DNA from: Xaviernesmea oryzae
Lineage (GTDB): Bacteria; Pseudomonadota; Alphaproteobacteria; Rhizobiales; Rhizobiaceae
Direction of reading: 5' to 3'
DNA: 64,000 nt
Assembly: GCF_900177415.1 (NCBI RefSeq)
Contig: NZ_FXAF01000003.1
Span: 1 to 64,000 of the forward strand
Shown: positions 26,780 to 34,760 of the stretch, piece after piece
How the letters are laid out: each line of letters starts with the position of its first letter
Position numbering within the stretch: position 1 is the first letter of the stretch
The notes under the pieces: generated by a model
What the model was told of the DNA's origin: nothing
Databases searched by the model: none
The model's input: the letters and a program-made list of their open reading frames with translations, nothing else
Translations under genes and position numbers: made by a program

Positions 26780-27373
26780 TCAAAGGCCCGGCCAAGTGCT
26801 CACCGCCTGCCTGGCCACCTGCAGCAGTTTTTCTCGCGGAAATCCGGCTTTGGCTTGGACAGCAATGCCGTGGCTTACAGCCAGTATGAAGGCGGCGAGC
26901 GTTGCGCAATCGGCGTCCTTGGGAAGATCTCCTTCTTCCCTGGCCCGCTCAAAGCGTTGTCGCAGCGCCTCCTCGCCAGCCGCCCGCCATTCGATCAAAG
27001 CGCGTCGCGCAGGCTCGGCATCGTCCGATGCGGCAAGAGCGCCGTTGATGCCAAGACATCCGGTGTTGGTGGCGAACCAGGTCGTCAGCTCTGCTGCTCC
27101 CTCAAGCACGCGTGAAGCCACCTGACGGGAGGTCGGCTCACGAAGAGCTTCCCAGAGGTAATTACCGTAGTTGGACGCGTAGCGCTCAAGAGCGCGCAGG
27201 AACATCGCCTCCTTGTTACCAAATGCGGAATAGAGGGCGGGCCGCTCCACGCCGGTCGCCGCCACCAGATCGCTGTAGGAGGTGCCCTCATAGCCCTTGC
27301 TCCAGAAGACGCGCAGCACGGCTTCCAGCGCTGACCAGATTCCGGCCGTGCGGTCGATGCTGGCCGAGATCAT
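26780..27373 (-). CDS. TetR-family regulator with chimeric N-terminus
   Basis: The TetR/AcrR DNA-binding domain is visible (VLRVFWSKGYEGTSYSDLVAATGVERPALYSAF, read in two blocks), followed by a helical ligand domain ending at 26780. Family homology begins at about 27345. Beyond that point the minus-strand frame runs antisense through a truncated HpaB-type gene. The first ATG in frame (27373) would give a 197-residue protein with about ten foreign residues. The native start and promoter therefore seem lost. The helix-turn-helix is intact, so some function is possible if transcription occurs. I see no terminator or binding site nearby. Confidence 0.75.
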   Translation of the reverse strand: MISASIDRTAGIWSALEAVLRVFWSKGYEGTSYSDLVAATGVERPALYSAFGNKEAMFLRALERYASNYGNYLWEALREPTSRQVASRVLEGAAELTTWFATNTGCLGINGALAASDDAEPARRALIEWRAAGEEALRQRFERAREEGDLPKDADCATLAAFILAVSHGIAVQAKAGFPREKLLQVARQAVSTWPGL

Positions 27374-27815
27374 CGAATACAACCGCACGCTCGAAGCCTT
27401 CGTGATCGCCGCTGAAGCCGGCAGTTTCGTCAACGAGAGCGGAGTGATGGTCCCCGATGTGATGATGCTCACCACAGGCCGTCTCTATGGCATCCGCTGC
27501 TATCCGCACATCATCCACGTGCTGCAGGAAATGTGCGGCCAGGGCCTCGTCATGCGCTTCGGGAAGGCAGCCTTCGAGAACCCGGAGATCGGCCACCATC
27601 TCCTAGAGCTCCTGCCGGGCAGGGGCGTTACCGGCATGCAGAAGGAGCATCTCATGAACTTCATCTGGGACCTGACCAGTTCCTCGCTGGCAGGTCGGGT
27701 AGCGCTTTTCGAGAACGTCAATGCGAGCCCCGCACCCCGTATGCGCGAGCGCCTCGTCAACGAGTTCAATCGCTCGCATCTGGTGAAGAAGGCCCGGGAA
27801 GCGGCCGGGCTCTAG
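27345..27815 (+). pseudogene. 3' fragment of an HpaB-family flavin-dependent hydroxylase gene
   Basis: The frame encodes the C-terminal ~150 residues of the 4-hydroxyphenylacetate 3-monooxygenase (HpaB) / 4-hydroxybutyryl-CoA dehydratase family. Visible pieces are EIIEYNRTLEAFVIAAEAG, MVPDVMMLTTGRLYGIR, the Asn-Pro block ENPEIGHHLLELLPG and FIWDLTSSSLAGRVALFENV. Complete proteins have about 480-520 residues, so roughly the first 330 are gone. The break at about 27345-27360 coincides with the loss of the TetR N-terminus on the other strand, so a single deletion or inversion probably made both. The gene would once have supplied a reduced-flavin-dependent ring hydroxylation just ahead of the NicX-like dioxygenase. 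Confidence 0.8.
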
Positions 27816-27827
27816 GGAGATCACGTC

Positions 27828-28862
27828 ATGGCAACGCAGCTCGAAATGGTGAAGCTGTTCACCGAACAATTGAAGCTCTGCAAGATGAAGCCGCACGAAA
27901 CGGTCGTCATCCTCTGCGAGCACGACATCCGCGCCGACTACGCCATGGCGTTCATGCTGGCCGCGCGCGAGCTCGGCGCGACGCCCTTCCAGATCACCCT
28001 GCCGTTACGCGACAAGCGGTCGGCCAAGCAGACGACGGGCCGTAACGCGCTTGCCGGCAACCGCCCGGCCATTGAGGCGCTGAAGCAGGCCGACCTCATC
28101 GTCGACGTGATGGGAACGCTTTTTTCCCCCGAGCAGGACGAGATCTGCGGCGCCGGCGCCCGCATGCTGTTCGTGCGTGAGCCCTTCGACGTGCTGGTGC
28201 AGAATTTCCCGACCGAGGACCTGCGCCGGCGGATCGAATACGGCGAAAAGCTCCTCGGCAAGGCGAAGACGTTGCGAATCTGGTCCGATGCAGGCACCGA
28301 CGCGACCTTCGAGATGGGCGGCTATCGGGTGATGACGCAGTACGGCTACACTGACACGTCCGGCCGCTGGGATCACATGGGCACGGGGCAGGTGCTGTCG
28401 CAGGCCCATGACGGCAAGGTCAATGGCAAGGTCGTCGTCATGCCGGGCGACACCGTCACCGCCTTCCAGCGCATGATCGAAAGTCCCGTGACGCTGACGA
28501 TCCGCGACGGCTACGTGGTCGACATCGCCGGCGACGGCATGGACGCGGCGCTGCTCTCCGACTATATGGAAAGTTTTGGCGATCCGCGGGCCTATGCGAT
28601 CAGCCATATCGGCTGGGGACTCCTGAACACAGCGACCTGGTTCCATCGTGCGATCACCCGCACGCGCGAGCAGGAGATCAGCGTCAACTCGCTTTCCTAT
28701 TACGGCAACGTTTTGTTTTCCACCGGCCCCAACACGGAGCTCGGCGGCAACAACAACACGCTCTGCCACATGGACATGCCACTTCGGAAGACGTCGCTTT
28801 CGCTCGACGGCGTGACGATCGTCGACAAGGGGCGGATCGCAATCCCGGAAATGGCGGTGTGA
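27828..28862 (+). CDS. nicX: NicX-like 2,5-dihydroxypyridine 5,6-dioxygenase
   Basis: A 344-residue non-haem iron enzyme of the NicX (M29-peptidase-like) family, which opens 2,5-dihydroxypyridine to N-formylmaleamate. Blocks shared with remembered Pseudomonas NicX are TQYGYTDTSGRWDHM, AISHIGWGL, YYGNVLFSTGPNTELGG and CHMDMPLR. The three iron ligands are conserved as H260, H314 and D316 (H265, H318 and D320 in NicX), and the length matches (about 350). GGGAGATCACGTC precedes the ATG. It follows the hydroxylase fragment by 12 bases and leads into the ABC transporter. A closely related ring-cleavage substrate, or an aminopeptidase-like role, cannot be excluded. Confidence 0.82.
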   Translation: MATQLEMVKLFTEQLKLCKMKPHETVVILCEHDIRADYAMAFMLAARELGATPFQITLPLRDKRSAKQTTGRNALAGNRPAIEALKQADLIVDVMGTLFSPEQDEICGAGARMLFVREPFDVLVQNFPTEDLRRRIEYGEKLLGKAKTLRIWSDAGTDATFEMGGYRVMTQYGYTDTSGRWDHMGTGQVLSQAHDGKVNGKVVVMPGDTVTAFQRMIESPVTLTIRDGYVVDIAGDGMDAALLSDYMESFGDPRAYAISHIGWGLLNTATWFHRAITRTREQEISVNSLSYYGNVLFSTGPNTELGGNNNTLCHMDMPLRKTSLSLDGVTIVDKGRIAIPEMAV

Positions 28863-28871
28863 GATAAGGAG

Positions 28872-29786
28872 ATGGCCGAGCTCGAGGTTACCGAACATAT
28901 CAGCCGGGCAAGCCCCGGGGTGCGGACGAAGACCACCGCCTGGGAGCGGCAGCGCAACCGCCTGACGCTCTGGCTTCTGAGCGCTCCCTTGGCCGCGATG
29001 GCCGTGCTGTTCGTGGCGCCGATCCTGGTTCTCGTCTGGATGAGTCTCGGCGGCGGCTCGCAGGGCGCGCCGTTCGACGGCTATAGGGCGCTGCTCCAGC
29101 CGGTCTATCTGCGGCTACTCGGTTTCACCCTGCAGCTTGCGGTCGTCTGCACCGTCATCTGCGCCGTGCTCGCCTATCCGATCGCCTATCTGATGGTGAA
29201 CATCCGCAGCCGCATCAATCTCTGGCTCTCGGTCGCGCTCTTCATCTCGCTCTGGCTCTCCTTCCTGGCGCGGACCTTCTCCTGGATCATCATTCTGCAG
29301 CGCCGGGGCGTGGTGAACAACTTCCTTGTTGCCACCGGCATTACCGATCAGCCCTTCGAGCTCGTCTACAACAAGATCGGCGTCTATGTCGGAATGATCC
29401 ACATCCTGCTTCCCTTCATGGTCATCACCCTCATCCCTGCGATGAAGGCGATCGATCCGGCCTATATGCGTGCGGGGCTGTCGCTCGGCGCCTCGCCCGC
29501 GCAGGTTTTCCGCCAGATATACCTGCCGCTGTCACTGCCGGGGCTGGTGGCGGGATCGATGCTCGTCTTCACGCTCGCCTTCGGCTTCTTCATCACGCCC
29601 GCAATCCTCGGCGGCGGCCGCGCGCCGACCATCGTGCTCGCGATCCGCGACCAGATCCAGCAGCTCGGCAACCTGCAGCTCGCCGCCTCCACCTCGATGG
29701 TGCTGCTGGTGATCTGCCTCGCGCTGCTGCTTGCCTACGATCGGGTGTCGGGCGTCGACAAGCTCTATGACAGGGGAGGACGCTGA
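28872..29786 (+). CDS. ABC transporter permease, PotB/PotH type
   Basis: A 304-residue inner-membrane permease of the spermidine/putrescine-type ABC family. It has six hydrophobic segments and a coupling loop RAGLSLGASPAQVFRQIYLP. AAGGAG precedes the ATG, 9 bases after the nicX-like stop. Its stop overlaps the start of the fused permease-ATPase gene by one base. The system has the usual Pot subunit set, but in this operon the cargo is more likely a heterocyclic or amide acid than a polyamine; that is inference from the neighbours. Confidence 0.93.
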   Translation: MAELEVTEHISRASPGVRTKTTAWERQRNRLTLWLLSAPLAAMAVLFVAPILVLVWMSLGGGSQGAPFDGYRALLQPVYLRLLGFTLQLAVVCTVICAVLAYPIAYLMVNIRSRINLWLSVALFISLWLSFLARTFSWIIILQRRGVVNNFLVATGITDQPFELVYNKIGVYVGMIHILLPFMVITLIPAMKAIDPAYMRAGLSLGASPAQVFRQIYLPLSLPGLVAGSMLVFTLAFGFFITPAILGGGRAPTIVLAIRDQIQQLGNLQLAASTSMVLLVICLALLLAYDRVSGVDKLYDRGGR

Positions 29787-31771
29787 TGGAACTGCTTCTG
29801 AGCGCACCGCAACGCCGGCTGCTCCAGGCCTATGCCGCCGTCATACTGTTCTTCCTCGCCATTCCGGCGCTGCTGCTGGTGCCGATCTCCTTCGGCCAGG
29901 GCAATGCGATCACCTTTCCGCCGCAGACGCTCTCCTTCCAGTGGTATACGACGCTCGTCGAGGACGGTCGCTGGGGCCGCACGGCATCGCTCTCCTTCCA
30001 GGTGGCGGGGCTCGCAACACTCTTTGCGACCGTGATCGGGGTGGCGGCGGCGATCGGGATCGCGCGAGTGCACAACGCAGCTGCCGCGAAGTTCCTGAAG
30101 ATCTTCTTCATCGCCCCGATGATCGTGCCGCTGATGGTGATCGGCGTCGGTCTCTATATCGTCTACGCCCAGCTCAGGCTTCTCGGCTCCGTCTGGCCGC
30201 TCGCGCTCGCCCATGCCATCGTCGTGCTGCCCTTCGTGGTGATGCCGGTCATGTCGCGGCTGACCTCTCTCGACCCGGCGCTCGAACGCGCGTCCGCCTC
30301 TCTGGGCGCGGGTCAGATGCGGACGCTCGTGTTCGTCACACTTCCGCTCCTCATCCCCGCGATCATTGCGGCGGCGGTCTTCGCCTTCGTCTTTTCCTTC
30401 GACGAGGTTGTGCTGGCCCAGCTTCTCGCGGGGCCTCGCTTCGAGACCCTGCCGCGCAAAATCTACGACAGCCTCACCCAAAACGGGCTCGACAAGACGA
30501 TCACCTCCATTGCCTCGATCCAGCTTTACCTGGTGCTTGTATTCCTCGGCATCCATGTGTTCTGGCAGCGGCGGCAGAAGCGCCGTTCCGCCCTCGCCGC
30601 AGCCGGCGGCGGGGACAAGCCGGCCGCCATGGCGACGCCCGCCGCCTCGTTCGCTCTCCAGCCCGGAAGAACGTCTCCCATGCTCCATGTCAGCCTTTCC
30701 ACCCCCCGAGCCGCTCCCGCCGCGGAGCAGCGCGGCTTCGGCATCCAATTCCAGCGACTGACCAAACTCTACGGCGACAAGGCCGTCGTGGAAGATGCCA
30801 ACTTCGCTGTCGAGCCCGGCGAATTCCTGACCATTCTCGGTCCCTCGGGTTCCGGCAAGACGACGCTGCTGATGCTGATCGCCGGGTTCATTTCGCCGGA
30901 TGCCGGACGATTGATGCTCGGCAACCGCGACATCTCGCTCGTGCCGCCGCATCAGCGCGACATCGGCGTGGTCTTCCAGTCCTATGCCCTCTTCCCGCAT
31001 ATGACGGTGGCACAGAATGTTGCCTATCCGCTGAAGGCGCGCCGCATGCCGAAAGCCGAGCAGACCCGGCTGGTGGAATGGGCGCTGGAGCGGGTGCAAA
31101 TGGGCGCCTATGCGGACCGCCGGATTCCCCAGCTTTCGGGCGGCCAGCAACAGCGCATCGCACTTGCGCGCGCCATTTCCTTCAGTCCGCGCGCACTTCT
31201 GATGGATGAGCCGCTGTCGGCGCTCGACCGCAACCTGCGCATCGAGATGCAACGCGAGATCCGCTCGCTGCAGCGCGAGCTCGGTCAGACGGTGATCTTC
31301 GTTACCCACGACCAGGAGGAGGCGCTCAACATGTCTGACCGCGTGGCCGTGATGAACGAGGGCCGCATTCAGCAGGTGGCGACGCCGAAAGACCTCTATC
31401 TTACGCCGGCCAACAGCTTCGTTGCCGATTTCTTCGGTGAATCCAACCTGTTTCGCGGCGTGGCCGACGGCGATCGGCTTTTGCTCGGCGGACGAGCCCT
31501 GCCGCTCGCCGCTGCACGGACCGGGGCGGCGATCCTCTGTGTCCGGCCGGAAGCCATCCGGCTCGACGATCCGGACGCGCCGGACTGGGCGTTCAACGGC
31601 ACGGTGAGCGATGCGCGCTTCCTCGGCTCGTTGCTGCGCATTCAGCTCGATACCGAACTCGGCCCGGTGATCGTGACCCGTCAGACCGACGGCCTTTCCG
31701 TGGCGCCCAATCCCGGCGACACGCGAACGATCTCCTGGAAGCCCGCAATGAGTCATGCAATGGCCAACTAA
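29786..31771 (+). CDS. Fused ABC transporter: PotC-type permease plus PotA-type ATPase
   Basis: One 661-residue frame joins two subunits that are normally separate. Residues 1-265 form a PotC/PotI-type permease (six hydrophobic segments; EAA-like loop ERASASLGAGQMRTLVFVTL). Residues 266-316 are a low-complexity Ala/Pro-rich linker. Residues 317-661 are a PotA-type ATPase with Walker A GPSGSGKT at 352-359, Q-loop VFQSYALFPHMT, signature LSGGQQQR, Walker B LLMDEP, H-loop VTHDQEEALNMS and a TOBE domain. An internal ATG (30680, Met299) preceded by GGAAGA could also start a free ATPase. The frame is continuous with no sign of error, so I take it as a true fusion. Confidence 0.9.
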   Translation: MELLLSAPQRRLLQAYAAVILFFLAIPALLLVPISFGQGNAITFPPQTLSFQWYTTLVEDGRWGRTASLSFQVAGLATLFATVIGVAAAIGIARVHNAAAAKFLKIFFIAPMIVPLMVIGVGLYIVYAQLRLLGSVWPLALAHAIVVLPFVVMPVMSRLTSLDPALERASASLGAGQMRTLVFVTLPLLIPAIIAAAVFAFVFSFDEVVLAQLLAGPRFETLPRKIYDSLTQNGLDKTITSIASIQLYLVLVFLGIHVFWQRRQKRRSALAAAGGGDKPAAMATPAASFALQPGRTSPMLHVSLSTPRAAPAAEQRGFGIQFQRLTKLYGDKAVVEDANFAVEPGEFLTILGPSGSGKTTLLMLIAGFISPDAGRLMLGNRDISLVPPHQRDIGVVFQSYALFPHMTVAQNVAYPLKARRMPKAEQTRLVEWALERVQMGAYADRRIPQLSGGQQQRIALARAISFSPRALLMDEPLSALDRNLRIEMQREIRSLQRELGQTVIFVTHDQEEALNMSDRVAVMNEGRIQQVATPKDLYLTPANSFVADFFGESNLFRGVADGDRLLLGGRALPLAAARTGAAILCVRPEAIRLDDPDAPDWAFNGTVSDARFLGSLLRIQLDTELGPVIVTRQTDGLSVAPNPGDTRTISWKPAMSHAMAN

Positions 31772-31821
31772 CAAAATGGGGAGGGATATGCCCACAACAA
31801 CAACCGACAGAGGAGAATGGC

Positions 31822-32889
31822 ATGTATCCCAAAAGACTATTGACTGCCGCCGCCATCATGTTCGGCTGCATCCTTCCCGCAAACGCGCAAGATATTCCGC
31901 CGGCCTTCAAGGGTAGCGGCACGCTGATCGTCAACAACTGGGGCGGCCCGACCGTCGAGAAGATGCACAAGGCCTGGTACGGCGATTTCCCCGCCGCGAC
32001 CGGCATCTCGCTTTCCGCAACCTCCGTTCCGGACGTCGCGAAGCTGAAGATCATGAAGCAGGTCAACAATGTCGAATGGGACGTTGTCGACTTCGAAGGC
32101 AACCAGATGCTGATGGCCATGAAGGACGACCTTCTGGAGCCGATCGACTACGACCTCCTGTTCTCGCTTGTGCCGAAGGAACAGCTCGATCCCAATGTGC
32201 TGACGAAATACGGTGTCGGCTCGACCGCCTTCTCGACCGTTATCGCCTGGAACACCCAGGTCTTCCCGAACGGCGGGCCGAAGGACTGGGTCGAGTTCTT
32301 CGACACTGAGAAATTTCCGGGGCGCCGGGCGCTCTACGCCAATCCGAAGCCTTCGCTCGAGATCGCGCTGATGGCGGCCGGCAAGAAGGCGGACGAGCTC
32401 TACCCGATCGACATCGACGAAGCTTTCAAGGCGCTCGACGCCATCGGCCCGAAGGTTGACCTCTGGGTCGAAAAGACCTCGCAGTGGGACGTGTTGATCC
32501 AGAACAAGGAAGTCGACCTGATGGGGTCCTCGCTCGCCCGCACCATGGCGCAGATCGCCGCCGGCGAGCCCTATGCGGTCACCTTCAACCAGTCGATCGT
32601 CGAACAGTCGTTCTGGACCATTCCCAAGGGCGCGCCGAACGTCAAGAACGCGCAGAAGCTGGTCGCCTGGATGATGCGCAAGGAGGGTGCGAAAGCCGCG
32701 CTCGAACTGCTGCCCTATTACGGCATGGCCAACATCGCCGTCTACGACTCGCTGCCGGCCGCGACGCTCGCCAAGCTGCCGGGCGCACCCGAAAACGCAA
32801 AGAATACCCATAAGATCGATGCCCAGTGGTGGCTCGACAACGGCGAGGCGGTGCGCACGCGCTGGCTCGACTGGTTGAGCAAAAGCTGA
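31822..32889 (+). CDS. ABC transporter substrate-binding protein, PotD-like (copy 1)
   Basis: A 355-residue periplasmic binding protein of the spermidine/putrescine family. A Sec signal peptide (MYPKRLLTAAAIMFGCILPA, cleaved near NAQ) precedes a two-lobe fold. AGAGGAGAATGGC precedes the ATG. It shares long blocks with the following gene (for example VDLMGSSLART, NQSIVEQS and WVEKTSQW), so the two are tandem duplicates. It lies 50 bases after the fused permease-ATPase. The ligand is unknown. Confidence 0.92.
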   Translation: MYPKRLLTAAAIMFGCILPANAQDIPPAFKGSGTLIVNNWGGPTVEKMHKAWYGDFPAATGISLSATSVPDVAKLKIMKQVNNVEWDVVDFEGNQMLMAMKDDLLEPIDYDLLFSLVPKEQLDPNVLTKYGVGSTAFSTVIAWNTQVFPNGGPKDWVEFFDTEKFPGRRALYANPKPSLEIALMAAGKKADELYPIDIDEAFKALDAIGPKVDLWVEKTSQWDVLIQNKEVDLMGSSLARTMAQIAAGEPYAVTFNQSIVEQSFWTIPKGAPNVKNAQKLVAWMMRKEGAKAALELLPYYGMANIAVYDSLPAATLAKLPGAPENAKNTHKIDAQWWLDNGEAVRTRWLDWLSKS

Positions 32890-32948
32890 TCCAGCTCTGC
32901 GGATTCTGAGTGCTTTTTTGCATGCGCCAACAAAAGGGGGCAACGGCA

Positions 32949-34040
32949 ATGAAACATGGAACTTCAAGACGGCAGGTGCTGGGCGGCATGGGGGCGGCGG
33001 CCTTCGCTATAGGCACCGGGATGCGCATGGCGCCCGCCGGCGCGGCGGGGTTTGACGCGCTGAAGGGCGACGGCAGCATCGTCGTCTGCACCTGGGGCGG
33101 CGGCTATTCGGACTCGATGAAGAAGATCTGGTTCGAACCCTTTCGCGAGACGACCGGGATCGACGTGTCGACCACGTCGATCCCGGACATGGCCAAGTTG
33201 GAGGTCATGGAGAAGGTCGGCAATGTCGAATGGGACCTTGTCGACACCGAAGGCGTGCAGATGCAGATCGCGATGCAGAAGGACCTCCTCCAGCCTCTCG
33301 ATTATGACCTGATCTTCTCCATCGTGCCGAAGGAACAGATCGATCCGAAGGTGATCACCAAATACGGCATCGGCTCCGTCGCCTTCTCCACGGTGATCGC
33401 CTGGAACAGCGATCTCTTCGGCGCGGACGGTCCGCAGACCTGGGCCGAATGGTTCGACACGACGCGCTTCAAGGGCCGCCGCGCCCTCTATGCACAGCCG
33501 CGTCCGTCCTTCGAGATTGCACTGATGGCCGCGGGCGTCCCCAAGGACAAGGTCTATCCGATCAATATCGACGACGCCTTCAAGGCGCTCGACGCCATCC
33601 GCGACAAGATCGATCTCTGGGTCGAGAAGACCTCGCAGTGGGCCGTCCTCATGCAGAACGGCGAAGTGGACCTGATGGGCTCCTCCCTCGCCAGGACACT
33701 CGACGAAAAGCGCCGTACCGGCAAGATCGACTTCACCTTCAACCAGTCTATCGTCGAACAGTCCTACTGGACCATCCCGAAATCGGCGCCGGGCGCGAAA
33801 TCGGCACAGAAGCTGATTGCCTGGATGATGCGGTCCGAAGGCATGCTGCAATATGCCTCCGCGCTGCCCTTCAACGTCGCCAATACGTCGATCTACGGCA
33901 ACATTCCGGCCGAGATGCAACGTCAGCTTCCCGGCTATCCGGAGAATGCCGCCAAGAACATGCATATCGACGAGGCGTGGTGGGCGCAGAATACCGCGGC
34001 CGTCCAGCCACGCTGGCTGGAGTGGATGAGCAAAGCCTAA
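32949..34040 (+). CDS. ABC transporter substrate-binding protein, PotD-like (copy 2, Tat signal)
   Basis: A 363-residue paralogue of the preceding binding protein. I chose ATG 32949 over an upstream ATG at 32910 because it follows AAAAGGGGGC and directly begins a twin-arginine signal (MKHGTSRRQVLGGMGAAAF). Copy 1 has a Sec-type signal, so the two proteins should take different export routes. The mature parts are very alike through the ligand cleft but differ in the final 100 residues (for example LPFNVANTSIYGN against LPYYGMANIAVYD). Two receptors for one transporter would broaden its substrate range. A 7-base stem hairpin follows the stop. Confidence 0.92.
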   Translation: MKHGTSRRQVLGGMGAAAFAIGTGMRMAPAGAAGFDALKGDGSIVVCTWGGGYSDSMKKIWFEPFRETTGIDVSTTSIPDMAKLEVMEKVGNVEWDLVDTEGVQMQIAMQKDLLQPLDYDLIFSIVPKEQIDPKVITKYGIGSVAFSTVIAWNSDLFGADGPQTWAEWFDTTRFKGRRALYAQPRPSFEIALMAAGVPKDKVYPINIDDAFKALDAIRDKIDLWVEKTSQWAVLMQNGEVDLMGSSLARTLDEKRRTGKIDFTFNQSIVEQSYWTIPKSAPGAKSAQKLIAWMMRSEGMLQYASALPFNVANTSIYGNIPAEMQRQLPGYPENAAKNMHIDEAWWAQNTAAVQPRWLEWMSKA

Positions 34041-34059
34041 GGAAGATCATTGGCGCGGG

Positions 34060-34077
34060 CGGGCGGCTTTCCGCCCG
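34060..34077 (+). terminator. Small GC-rich hairpin after the second binding-protein gene
   Basis: A 7-base perfect stem (CGGGCGG / CCGCCCG) with a 4-base loop lies between the second PotD-like gene and the cysteine hydrolase. There is no T run. It is probably an intercistronic stabiliser or weak attenuator, the third case in this window of a hairpin directly behind a binding-protein gene. Confidence 0.5.
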
Positions 34078-34097
34078 TGTCCAACCACGGAGAAAAC

Positions 34098-34760
34098 ATG
34101 GAACTGTCCAATCTGACCGCGCGGCAGATGTTCGAGAATCTCGTCGCGAACCCGACGCGCCCGCGCTACGGCTTTGGCAAGCGCCCGATGCTGATCAATG
34201 TCGACATGCAGTGCGCCTATACCCAGCCGGAGCGATACAAGACCGCCTACGAAACCGATCCGCGCCAGACGGAATACGTCAACCAGCTGGCGGCCTACAA
34301 CCGCCGTCTCGGCCTACCGGTGATCTGGACCTATGTCGCCTTTTCGCCCTCCGGCGATGACTGCGGTGTTTTCGGGACGCGAGCGAACGACGTGGACGCG
34401 CTGAAGAACATCAAGATCGGCTCCCACCGGGCGGCGCTCGACCCGCGGCTGCAGATCGGCGGCGAGGACGTGCTTCTCAACAAGAAGATGCCGTCCGCGT
34501 TCTTCGAGACCCATATCGACTCGCTGGCGCGCTTTCACAAGATCGACACTGTGGTCGTCACGGGTGGCTCGACCTCCGGCTGCGTGCGGGCGACCGTCGT
34601 CGATTCGCTTTCCAGGTCGTTCCGCACCATTGTCCCGGTCGAATGCGTGGCCGATCTGCACGAGAGCCCGCATTTCGCCAATCTCTACGACATGCACAAG
34701 AAATATGCCGATTGCATTCCCGTGCAGGAAGTCTTCGACTGGTATGAAACCCTTGCCTGA
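34098..34760 (+). CDS. Isochorismatase-family cysteine hydrolase, maleamate amidohydrolase (NicF)-like
   Basis: A 220-residue cysteine hydrolase that would release ammonia from an amide. The catalytic triad is visible as D36 (INVDMQ), K129 or K130 (LLNKKMPSAFFET) and C162 (GGSTSGCVRATVVDS). The region around the nucleophile and the following ECVADLHESPHFANLYDMHKKY match remembered NicF (maleamate amidohydrolase), and YGFGKRP near the start matches as well. CACGGAGAAAAC precedes the ATG. Together with the NicX-like gene this suggests the lower 2,5-dihydroxypyridine route (N-formylmaleamate, maleamate, maleate). N-carbamoylsarcosine-type amidase is the main alternative. Confidence 0.82.
   Translation: MELSNLTARQMFENLVANPTRPRYGFGKRPMLINVDMQCAYTQPERYKTAYETDPRQTEYVNQLAAYNRRLGLPVIWTYVAFSPSGDDCGVFGTRANDVDALKNIKIGSHRAALDPRLQIGGEDVLLNKKMPSAFFETHIDSLARFHKIDTVVVTGGSTSGCVRATVVDSLSRSFRTIVPVECVADLHESPHFANLYDMHKKYADCIPVQEVFDWYETLA

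Noticed and set aside
27297..27475. Full-length start for the HpaB-type gene at 27297
   Set aside because: The residues before about 27345 are antisense TetR sequence and do not belong to the hydroxylase family.
34098..34760. Isochorismatase for siderophore synthesis
   Set aside because: No siderophore genes are present, and the motifs around the catalytic Cys resemble maleamate amidohydrolase more closely.
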